Shown here: positions 1 to 5,175 of the stretch, in pieces
Layout: each line of letters begins with the position of its first letter
Position numbering within the stretch: position 1 is the first letter of the stretch
DNA from: an uncultured Pseudomonadota bacterium
GTDB taxonomy: Bacteria > Myxococcota_A > UBA9042 > CAIXZC01
Assembly (NCBI GenBank): GCA_937884235.1
Contig: CALGBT010000665.1
Span: 1 to 5,175, forward strand
Reading direction: 5' to 3'
DNA: 5,175 nucleotides
Notes under the pieces: model-generated
The model's input: the letters and a program-made list of their open reading frames with translations, nothing else
Told to the model about the DNA's origin: nothing
The model's database searches: none
Made by a program: the position numbers and the translations under genes

Positions 1-541
1 TATCGGGCGAGTCACAGGCGAGAGGCGCATTGGTGACAATCCCCCCCAGATAGACCCAGGACCCGAAGCGGGGGTGAGTCAGGAGCGTGTTGCGCCCGAT
101 TACCCCCAACCCGGCCCGAGCAGCCAGCACTTTCTCCATCACAGGGGCGACGTCAGTGAATGCCCGGTAGCGGTACCCCGCATCCGCCAAAACCCGTTTC
201 AAAGGCTCCAGCATGCGCCGCATGGCGACGTGGTAGTCTTCGCCGGCGGCATGGCGTGAGATGGTTGCCGCCCCCTCGCCAACCGACGGTTCCCCAGCAC
301 CTGCGGCGTATGCCTTGACCACCATGAAAGCCCGTGAGGCCAGCGGGAAAAACGCGGCGGGGTCCACACGCAGCGCCCGCCGCCGGCCCATGTACCACAT
401 GCCGGCATCGTAACCACGCCCCAACCACTCATCCAGGCGGAGCATCTCCGGCCAGGTGCGCGCCTGGCAAACTCCAGAGTCGTCAAATCCGGATTCTCGG
501 GCAACTTCTTTGAGATGCGCGGTGAGTTGCTTTCCTTCCAC
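1..541 (-). CDS. queG: Epoxyqueuosine reductase-like protein, N-terminal part (cut by window edge)
   Basis: QueG is a cobalamin- and 4Fe-4S-dependent cytoplasmic enzyme that reduces epoxyqueuosine to queuosine in the wobble position of tRNAs. About 180 residues are visible. They match the QueG N-terminal (DUF1730) region: GMWYMGRR near residues 47-54 followed by RVDP, SRHAAGEDYH near 95-104, FTDVAPVMEK near 128-136 and RAGLGVIGRNT near 142-152, then GSWVYLGGIVTN. Asp130 in FTDVAP aligns with the catalytic Asp of the VDSAP motif of E. coli QueG. The ferredoxin-like domain and C-terminus lie beyond the left edge, so iron-sulfur ligands cannot be checked. I chose a GTG start at 541 (a second GTG lies at 544) because GGAGG sits just upstream at 550-546 and an in-frame TAG at 583 limits any extension; a TTG at 574 is the only other candidate. 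It is divergent from the RNase Z-like gene. Family assignment is firm; the exact start is not. Confidence 0.9.
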   Translation of the reverse strand, partial: MEGKQLTAHLKEVARESGFDDSGVCQARTWPEMLRLDEWLGRGYDAGMWYMGRRRALRVDPAAFFPLASRAFMVVKAYAAGAGEPSVGEGAATISRHAAGEDYHVAMRRMLEPLKRVLADAGYRYRAFTDVAPVMEKVLAARAGLGVIGRNTLLTHPRFGSWVYLGGIVTNAPLACDSPD

Positions 542-558
542 CACACCTCCGACACAGG

Positions 559-587
559 TTGAAAGGCTTGCCAAGGGGCGCTAGAGT
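559..587 (+). promoter_or_regulatory. Candidate sigma-70-type promoter for the RNase Z-like gene
   Basis: TTGAAA at 559-564 (5 of 6 to TTGACA) is followed after 17 nt by TAGAGT at 582-587 (4 of 6 to TATAAT). It lies in the 70-nt divergent gap and would start transcription near 594, just before the ribosome binding site at 596-603. This is only a pattern match; it overlaps the possible alternative starts of the divergent queG-like gene but not its preferred start. Confidence 0.4.
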
Positions 588-595
588 AGCACGGC

Positions 596-603
596 AAGGA
601 GGG
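596..603 (+). promoter_or_regulatory. Strong ribosome binding site deciding the start at 612
   Basis: AAGGAGGG ends 8 nt before the ATG at 612. This spacing is ideal and favours 612 over the in-frame ATGs at 645 and 678. Confidence 0.8.
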
Positions 604-611
604 CCCTGCCA

Positions 612-1439
612 ATGGCACGAGTAGAAGCAGGAGGATACACCTGCATGGGCGAGTCGGTCGCCGGTGTCGGCACAACCATGGTGGTCAAAGAACTCAAGAC
701 CTGCTTTGATCTCGGGGTCCTGACTCCCGCGGCCCTCTCCACCAACAACATCTTTCTCAGCCACGCACACACCGACCACTGCGGGGAGATCTTCAACTAC
801 CTGGCAGTGAGGGCGTTGGAACGGCGCAACCTCGCAACCATCTTTGCGCCCCCTGCCATGGCCAGGGAACTCTCCCAAATCCTCAACCAGTGGCAAACTT
901 TCGCCGCTTCAGCCTTTGATTACCGCATTATCCAGTGCTATCCAAAGGCCCCGGTTCCATTGAAGAACCAGACTACGGTGACGGCACTGGAACTGGCCCA
1001 CGAACCAGCCACCGTGGGCTACCTTGTTGAGGAGACCGTGCAGAAACTACGCCCGGTTCACGACTCTCTGCCAGCATACGAGATTGCCCTGCGCAAAAAG
1101 CGGGGTGATGGGGACCTCTTCTATGAACAGGTTCGTCCCCTCTTTGCCTATGTGCCTGATACCCTCCCGGAAGGTCTCGATGCTCTCCCGGAAGCCGCCT
1201 GGCAAGCACGCGTGCTGGCTGTCGAAGCCACCTTCCTCGACGACCGCAAGCCCCTCGACAAAGTGCGGCAGGGCAGGCATCTGGTCCTTGACGACATCCT
1301 CGAGAGATTGCCTCGGTTCACCGGTGAACACCTGCTGCTCTTCCACTTCTCGAAGATCTACACACCTGAAGAAATAGTGGCGATCGTTGACAAAAGAGTC
1401 CCACCTGAATGGCGGCACCGAGTGAAGCTCTTCCTGTAG
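612..1439 (+). CDS. Ribonuclease Z-like metallo-beta-lactamase-fold hydrolase
   Basis: Probable zinc-dependent phosphodiesterase of the RNase Z branch, 275 residues, cytoplasmic (no signal peptide). The full RNase Z-type ligand set is visible: HAHTDH at 51-56 (H51, H53, D55, H56), H130 in ELAHEPATVGY, D183 in AYVPDT, and H245 in LLFHFSKIY. The VEATF motif at 204-208 and FHFS near 244-247 are typical of tRNase Z rather than of glyoxalases or beta-lactamases. The DxGEGTQxQ segment of standard RNase Z is replaced by a shorter CFDLGVLTPAALS at 31-43. This resembles the RNase Z-like subfamily with an FDIG(R)-type segment that I recall from plants and some bacteria. H130 to D183 is about 53 residues, so any tRNA-binding flexible arm would be short. 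Standard RNase Z cleaves tRNA 3' trailers; whether this one does is inference. The start at 612 is set by AAGGAGGG 8 nt upstream; the stop is TAG. It is divergent from the queG-like gene. Confidence 0.88.
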   Translation: MARVEAGGYTCMGESVAGVGTTMVVKELKTCFDLGVLTPAALSTNNIFLSHAHTDHCGEIFNYLAVRALERRNLATIFAPPAMARELSQILNQWQTFAASAFDYRIIQCYPKAPVPLKNQTTVTALELAHEPATVGYLVEETVQKLRPVHDSLPAYEIALRKKRGDGDLFYEQVRPLFAYVPDTLPEGLDALPEAAWQARVLAVEATFLDDRKPLDKVRQGRHLVLDDILERLPRFTGEHLLLFHFSKIYTPEEIVAIVDKRVPPEWRHRVKLFL

Positions 1440-1447
1440 GGTGTACG

Positions 1448-2182
1448 TCAGCGGATGTTAAGATTGAGGTTCGTCACCTGGCCCTTGTGAATCGAAAACT
1501 TCACCTTGCGGCTAAGCCCCAGCGCGGGCACGGAAACCGTGCCAAAGTGGGTGCCTGGTGCAAGTTCCAGCCCGAAGACCGGTGCCTGACGCCCCAGTGA
1601 GATGCCATCGATGGCGACAAAGGCGGGGGGGAAGGTTCGCAGATTCAGCAGCCCCAGGTCCAATTCCGGTGCCACTACGTCTCGGTATAGCGCCACTCCC
1701 GTATGGCGCTCTACCACCTCCCGGACCAGTTCCACGATCTTGGCGTAGCGGAGATCTTCAAGGAGGTCGGGACCTTTCACCAGGAAACTGTTGACTTCGC
1801 CATCGAGACCGAAATCAACGCGATAGGCAAGAGCCAGTTCGTCGCCAGCTGAGGCATCGGTCAGAGAGAGGGCATCGAGGCGGGCGATCTTCTTCAGCAG
1901 TGTCTCCGCCTCCAGAGGGGAGATCACCACGACGCGGTTATCATAGACGGGCACTTGCGGATATTGCTTGCTCTGCAAAACGATGGCGGTCTGGTCCATG
2001 ACTCGCACCGCATACTGCACCGCATGGAAAGGCGTCGCACCACCCTCCACGGAAAGATGGATGTGATTGAAATAGGAGCGCGCAGCGGCAGCGTCGACAG
2101 TCGCCTCTTCCGCACCCGCAACCGTTTGGGACATGAGTAGGAACGAAACCATCAAGAGCAATCGACAAAATGGTTGCAACAT
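1448..2182 (-). CDS. Secreted protein of unknown function with C-terminal PEGA-like domain
   Basis: I do not recognise a named family for the whole 244-residue protein. Residues 1-24 form a type I signal peptide: R7, a hydrophobic stretch LLLMVSFLLM at 8-17, and an AGA cleavage site before E25. There is no lipobox cysteine, so the product is probably periplasmic or exported and soluble. Residues 35-186 are a mixed hydrophobic and charged region containing NRVVVISPLEAETLLKKI and YRVDFGLDGEVNSFLVKG, which may form a small alpha/beta domain. Residues 187-244 (AFVAIDGISLG, then LAPGTHFGTVSV) look like a PEGA domain, a beta-rich module of surface or envelope proteins. The start at 2182 is chosen because AGGAGG lies 6 nt upstream and the signal peptide begins there; the same frame stays open to 2503, but that extension lies inside ribD. 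Last gene of the ribD group, 10 nt after ribD. Stop is TGA. Confidence 0.85.
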   Translation of the reverse strand: MLQPFCRLLLMVSFLLMSQTVAGAEEATVDAAAARSYFNHIHLSVEGGATPFHAVQYAVRVMDQTAIVLQSKQYPQVPVYDNRVVVISPLEAETLLKKIARLDALSLTDASAGDELALAYRVDFGLDGEVNSFLVKGPDLLEDLRYAKIVELVREVVERHTGVALYRDVVAPELDLGLLNLRTFPPAFVAIDGISLGRQAPVFGLELAPGTHFGTVSVPALGLSRKVKFSIHKGQVTNLNLNIR

Positions 2183-2188
2183 CCAGGT

Positions 2189-2195
2189 CCTCCTA
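2189..2195 (-). promoter_or_regulatory. ribD stop codon fused to the ribosome binding site of the next gene
   Basis: On the minus strand TAGGAGG contains both the ribD stop (TAG, 2195-2193) and the AGGAGG site (2194-2189) for the secreted protein starting at 2182, with 6 nt spacing. This implies translational coupling and confirms that this TAG is a true stop. Confidence 0.8.
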
Positions 2196-3305
2196 AGGCA
2201 CGCCGCGCCAATATTCAGGTCCCAGCCGCCAACTTGCCAAAACATCGTTGCCGCTCTTGCGCGTCCATTCGAGGAAGCCACGGCGCGCATCAACCAATCG
2301 CTCAACCCCCGGCATGGCAAAACTCGGCAGGCCGTCCTGCCCCACCACCACTGGAGAATAGGCGATGAACAGTCGGTCCACCAGGGACGCTTCAAGAAAG
2401 GCCCCGGCCATCCGGCCCCCGCCATCGACCAGCAGGCGAGCGACACCTCTGGCACCAAGACGTTCCAGCACTTCGTGCAGATCGAGCCCTGTCTCGCTTT
2501 CACTCACCTGCGCCACGGACACGCCAGCGGTGCGCAGAGCCTCAATTCCGGAGGCCGAGGAGCCCTTGCCAGTGAACACCAGCGTCGGCAACCTCTCCTG
2601 GAACTCAAAGAGCTTCAAGTGCAGAGGAAGGTTCAGAGAACGAGAGAGCACCACCCGCAGAGGTCTGGTCCGCGGTTGCGAGTGACGTACCGTAAGTGAA
2701 GGGTCATCCAGGGCTGCCGTGCGAGCCCCCACCAGCAGAGCGTTGCAATCGCGACGCAGCCGATGGGTGAAACGATTGGTCTCGGGGCCGCTGAACCAGT
2801 TGGAGTCGCCACTTCTGGTGGCGATGCGCCCATCTAGTGATGTTGCCAACTTCAGCGTTACAAATGGTCTGCCGGTGGCCATATACTTGAAGTAGGGCTC
2901 ATTGAGTTGTCGGCACTTCTCCTCCTCCACCCCCAGAATCACGTCAATTCCTGCCTGCTGTAGCAGCGCAATGCCCCTCCCCCGTTCCCGCGGGTTGGGG
3001 TCGAGAACTCCCACCACCACTCGCTTGATTCCAGCCGCGATAATGCGGTCCACGCACGGCGGGGTACGGCCATATCTCGAACAGGGCTCAAGGGTGACGA
3101 CGAGGTCTGCCCCGCGGGCCGCCTCCCCAAGCTGCTCCAGCACCACAACTTCGGCATGAGCATCGCCCAGACGCTGATGGTAGCCACAGGCCAGCACCTA
3201 GCCAGCCTTGACCACGGCCGCCCCAACCCAGGGATTCGGGCCAGTATTGCCGTATCCCTTGCGCGCGATGCGCAAGGCTGTCCGCATGGGAACAGACCAG
3301 TCCAT
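2193..3305 (-). CDS. ribD: Bifunctional riboflavin deaminase/reductase, interrupted by an in-frame TAG at codon 36
   Basis: RibD catalyses the second and third steps of riboflavin synthesis: deamination of the diaminopyrimidine made from GTP, then reduction of the ribosyl side chain with NADPH. Counting through the TAG, the gene has 370 codons, close to the 367 residues of E. coli RibD. The deaminase domain (about 1-145) has GNTGPNPWVGAAVV at 19-32, zinc and catalytic residues H50 and E52 in HAE, and C75 and C84 in the PCSRYGRTPPC motif. The reductase domain (about 146-370) has TLKLATSLDGRIA, a GPETNRFTHRLR segment, LLVGARTAALDDPSLTVR and LLVDGGGRMAGAFL. The ATG at 3305 overlaps the nrdR stop as TGATG. 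Codon 36 is TAG (3200-3198), where E. coli RibD has Glu in VKDGEIVGEGYH; one G-to-T change in GAG would explain it. A GTG follows at once at 3197, but a product starting there lacks the first helix and the substrate-binding NPxVG segment. Nothing else is damaged, so a recent mutation or a sequence error is likelier than an old pseudogene. Confidence 0.93.
3198..3200 (-). other. In-frame amber codon within ribD
   Basis: Minus-strand TAG separates ...NPWVGAAVVKAG from VLACGYHQRLGDAHAE, two pieces that join without gap into a normal RibD deaminase domain. Both sides are in the same frame, so this is a substitution rather than a frameshift. Confidence 0.92.
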
Positions 3306-3772
3306 CAATCCTCACCGTCCAAAGTCGACAGCAATGACCGGAATTCCTCGATGGATTTGAAGTCGCCATAGACGCTCTGGAAACGCACGTAGGCCACATG
3401 GTCGGTTCGCTTCAAGAAGAGCAATGCTTCACGCCCAATGGCTTCGGTGGTTGCCTCCTTGACGAACTGCTCAGAGAGAATCCGCTCCAGGTCGTCAAGA
3501 AAACCTTCAATTGCATCTACCGGAATCGGTCGCTTCCAGGTTGCTCGCAGCAACCCCTCGCGAACCTTGTCTCGTTCAAATGGTACGCGCCCGCCGTCGC
3601 GCTTGAGCACCGTTGGCAGACGGCGCTCAACCCGCTCAAAGGTGGTGAACCGCCGGCCGCAGCCTCCCTCGGTCGTATCACAATGACGCCGACGCCGAAT
3701 CTCGTCACCGCCGCGCGCATCTCTGGAATCGACGACCTTGGTGCGCAGCGCCTTGCAGAATGGGCATCGCAT
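3305..3772 (-). CDS. nrdR: Transcriptional repressor NrdR with enlarged zinc-ribbon knuckle
   Basis: NrdR is the nucleotide-sensing repressor of bacterial ribonucleotide reductase genes. The 155 residues contain an N-terminal zinc ribbon (MRCPFC, then C31 and C38) with the DNA-binding VVDSR at 13-17 and RRRR at 26-29, followed by RFTTFERVE. An ATP-cone domain spans about 51-140 (VLKRDGGRVPFERDKVREGLLRA, then TDHVAYVRFQSVYGDF). The oddity is the second cysteine pair: C31-DTTEGG-C38 is CX6C, where NrdR normally has CX2C (E. coli QCLVC). The four extra residues are in frame, and the length is six more than the 149 of E. coli NrdR. The ATG at 3772 lies 2 nt after the rpiB stop with a GAGAGG site inside the rpiB end; its TGA overlaps the ribD ATG by one base. 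NrdR next to ribD is a common arrangement. No obvious NrdR-box pair is visible in the window. Confidence 0.96.
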   Translation of the reverse strand: MRCPFCKALRTKVVDSRDARGGDEIRRRRHCDTTEGGCGRRFTTFERVERRLPTVLKRDGGRVPFERDKVREGLLRATWKRPIPVDAIEGFLDDLERILSEQFVKEATTEAIGREALLFLKRTDHVAYVRFQSVYGDFKSIEEFRSLLSTLDGED

Positions 3773-3774
3773 GG

Positions 3775-4221
3775 CTACCTCTCCCCTGGGCGTTCCAACA
3801 TGGCGATTTTGTCGAGACGAGGTTGATGCCTGGACTCGAAGTCGGTATCCAGCCAGGTCTGGACAATCTCTGCCGCCAACGGCTCAGCGATGAGGCGCCC
3901 CCCCAGGCAGAGCACATTTGCGTTATTGTGTTCGGCGGCCAGTCGGGCAGTGGTGACTGACGAAACCAGCGCCGCTCGTATACCCCGAATCTTGTTGGCG
4001 GCAATGGAAATCCCGATGCCGGTTCCACAGACCAACACGCCGCGCTCGGCACGCCCTGCAGCCACCACTTCTCCCACCAGTCGAGCATAGTCGGGATAGT
4101 CCACGCGGCCCGGGCCGTTGGTACCAAGGTCCTCGACTTCATGACCCAAGTCGGACAAGTACTTTTTCAGGGCGTCCTTCAGCAGATAACCGCCGTGGTC
4201 GGCGCCCAACGCAATCTTCAT
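3775..4221 (-). CDS. rpiB: Ribose-5-phosphate isomerase B
   Basis: RpiB interconverts ribose-5-phosphate and ribulose-5-phosphate in the pentose phosphate pathway, in the cytoplasm. The 148 residues carry the family signatures: GADHGGY at 6-12, DYPDYA at 41-46, the phosphate-binding loop CGTGIGISIAANK at 65-77 with catalytic C65 and T67, and EHNNANVLCLGGR at 97-109 with H98 as the ring-opening base. The C-terminal phosphate-binding segment reads FESRHQPRLDKI (R131, H132), one residue shorter than the usual FEGGRHxRR form but keeping Arg and His. The ATG at 4221 follows an AGAGGATCAGG ribosome binding region 19 nt after the topoisomerase stop, and the gene ends in TAG 2 nt before nrdR. Its product supplies ribulose-5-phosphate, also the source of the four-carbon unit of riboflavin, which fits its grouping with ribD. 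glyA, often found between rpiB and nrdR in related clusters, is absent here. Confidence 0.97.
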   Translation of the reverse strand: MKIALGADHGGYLLKDALKKYLSDLGHEVEDLGTNGPGRVDYPDYARLVGEVVAAGRAERGVLVCGTGIGISIAANKIRGIRAALVSSVTTARLAAEHNNANVLCLGGRLIAEPLAAEIVQTWLDTDFESRHQPRLDKIAMLERPGER

Positions 4222-4240
4222 TCCTGATCCTCTCTCGGTC

Positions 4241-5175
4241 CTAGATGAGCCCGATCATTTCGGGCACGTCATCACCATCGAGGCGAACTCCCATCACCCC
4301 AACTCTCTGGGCCTGCCGACGAGGCACCTGTTCCCCCATGAAGCAGAGCAGGCGCCCACGCTTGGTGGCAATGAGGATACGGCCCTCGGCGGGACAAGCG
4401 GTGGCAGCAACAACCGGCGTCCGCCACACTCGACGCCCCAGACTGACCCCCTTACGGCTGGGAATCTCCTCTGCTGCCAGGCGGATGAGATTACCGTTCT
4501 TGCCTAGCAGAATAAGGTCATCTTCAGGTCCCACTCCCACCACAGCAACCGCCTCGCCGCCTCGTTCACCATCAAAACGCAGGCGATAGACGCCCATGGA
4601 GGTGCGGGATGATAGTTTCATGCTATCCCGGTCGAAGGCCACACTGCGGCCGTTTTGGGTAACCACTATCACCCGAGCAAAGTCTGCTGCGACCGTCTCT
4701 GCAGCAACGACGCGGTCCCCCGGGGCCAGCTTCATCACCACGGTCCCCTGCGGCCGGACCCGCTTGATCAAAGAGATGGGAACCAGCTTCATGCGTCCCT
4801 GTTGTGAGACCATGCCGAGGTAGCCGTCCCGCTGGTCCAAGGAGAGGAGAGCCACCGGCTTCTCCCCCCTGGCGAGGGATGGCATACGCACCGCGGCCTG
4901 ACCTTCACCGGCTCCAAAGGATACGAAGGGTACGCCTGAAGTCTCAACCGGATAGAGCAGACCGGCGGTGGAGAGCATGTGTAGTCGATAGCCCGGGCGC
5001 GCCGCGAAGCAGTGCTTGACCAACTGAATGTCTGCCAGATTCCGACCCTTGGCCGCCCGTGAAGTGACTGGGAGATTGCAAGTGAGCACTCGGGACAGAC
5101 CGCCCCTTCCCCAAACCAAGAAGACCGCAGCCTGCGCTTCCACCCAGGTAGCAAACTCCTTGTTGAATGAGCCGA
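4241..5175 (-). CDS. Type IIA topoisomerase subunit A (GyrA/ParC-like), C-terminal domain, 5' end cut
   Basis: Only the last 310 residues are in the window; the frame stays open to the right edge, so the catalytic winged-helix and tower domains lie outside. The visible part is a repeated beta-pinwheel of the GyrA/ParC C-terminal kind, which wraps DNA. I count six blade-like repeats, each with a hydrophobic strand, a G and a following G-containing strand: VFLVWGRGGLSRVL (about 5125-5084), YRLHMLSTAGLLYPV (near 4990), YLGMVSQQGRMKLVP (near 4819), VIVVTQNGRSVAFD (near 4669), LILLGKNGNLIRLA (near 4516) and ILIATKRGRLLCFM (near 4375). Six blades is the usual number. The first blade has SRAAKGRN (5059-5036) where GyrA would carry its QRRGGKG-type GyrA-box, and no such box is visible. 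It could be a divergent GyrA or a ParC; the sequence here does not decide. The internal GTG at 5143 is not a real start. It ends in TAG 19 nt before rpiB, probably cotranscribed with it. Confidence 0.82.
   Translation of the reverse strand, partial: GSFNKEFATWVEAQAAVFLVWGRGGLSRVLTCNLPVTSRAAKGRNLADIQLVKHCFAARPGYRLHMLSTAGLLYPVETSGVPFVSFGAGEGQAAVRMPSLARGEKPVALLSLDQRDGYLGMVSQQGRMKLVPISLIKRVRPQGTVVMKLAPGDRVVAAETVAADFARVIVVTQNGRSVAFDRDSMKLSSRTSMGVYRLRFDGERGGEAVAVVGVGPEDDLILLGKNGNLIRLAAEEIPSRKGVSLGRRVWRTPVVAATACPAEGRILIATKRGRLLCFMGEQVPRRQAQRVGVMGVRLDGDDVPEMIGLI

Noticed and set aside
199..675. Minus-strand frame of 158 codons with an apparent hydrophobic N-terminus (CILLLLLVPLAG)
   Set aside because: It overlaps the queG-like gene in another frame and the start of the RNase Z-like gene on the other strand. 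Both of those have clear family motifs, and this frame has none.
2183..2503. N-terminal extension of the secreted protein to 2503
   Set aside because: The region is the 3' end of ribD in another frame. The ribosome binding site and signal peptide both place the start at 2182.
2133..2699. Plus-strand open frame of 188 codons opposite ribD
   Set aside because: Low-complexity, His/Arg/Gln-rich shadow of ribD with no domain; typical of GC-rich antisense frames.
2193..3197. Short ribD starting at the GTG at 3197
   Set aside because: This would lack the conserved N-terminal helix and NPxVG segment, which are clearly encoded upstream in the same frame up to 3305.
3198..3200. Pyrrolysine insertion at the ribD amber codon
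   Set aside because: Neighbouring genes use TAG as a genuine stop, including ribD's own end inside a ribosome binding site. RibD is not a known pyrrolysine protein, and the position tolerates Glu or similar residues, so mutation or error is simpler.
3258..3276. Inverted repeat with 7-bp stems and a 5-nt loop
   Set aside because: It encodes conserved LRIARKG of RibD, has no T-run, and is upstream rather than downstream of the amber codon, so it is probably chance in GC-rich coding sequence.

Overview
This is a GC-rich bacterial chromosomal segment, densely packed with housekeeping genes. I see no mobile element, CRISPR array, tRNA or rRNA. Five genes lie on the minus strand in two groups with a sixth (the epoxyqueuosine reductase-like gene) apart, and one gene lies on the plus strand. 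The organism cannot be fixed from the sequence. The order topoisomerase A - rpiB - nrdR - ribD and the exported PEGA-like protein would fit a Gram-negative lineage such as a Desulfobacterota or Myxococcota relative, but this is only an inference.

Right part (5175 down to 1448, minus strand), in transcription order: the C-terminal beta-pinwheel of a type IIA topoisomerase A subunit (5' end outside the window), rpiB (ribose-5-phosphate isomerase B), nrdR (repressor of ribonucleotide reductase genes), ribD (riboflavin deaminase/reductase), and a small secreted protein with a PEGA-like C-terminal domain. The junctions are tight: 19 nt, 2 nt, a 1-nt TGATG overlap, and 10 nt with the ribD stop built into the next ribosome binding site. 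The group therefore looks like one translationally coupled operon. Pentose phosphates, deoxynucleotides and riboflavin are metabolically linked: RpiB produces ribulose-5-phosphate, a riboflavin precursor, and NrdR controls conversion of ribonucleotides to deoxynucleotides. Other riboflavin genes (ribE, ribBA, ribH) do not follow ribD here.

Left part: a queG-like gene (tRNA queuosine synthesis) runs off the left edge on the minus strand. A ribonuclease Z-type metallo-beta-lactamase gene starts 70 nt away on the plus strand. The two are divergent and both suggest tRNA maturation. The RNase Z-like gene ends 8 nt from the convergent end of the PEGA-like gene.

The points most worth a second look are an in-frame amber codon at codon 36 of an otherwise intact ribD, a four-residue insertion between the second pair of zinc-ribbon cysteines in NrdR, an RNase Z-like enzyme of unusual subfamily, and a topoisomerase A tail with six recognisable blades but no visible GyrA-box. 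I found no convincing new multi-gene system.
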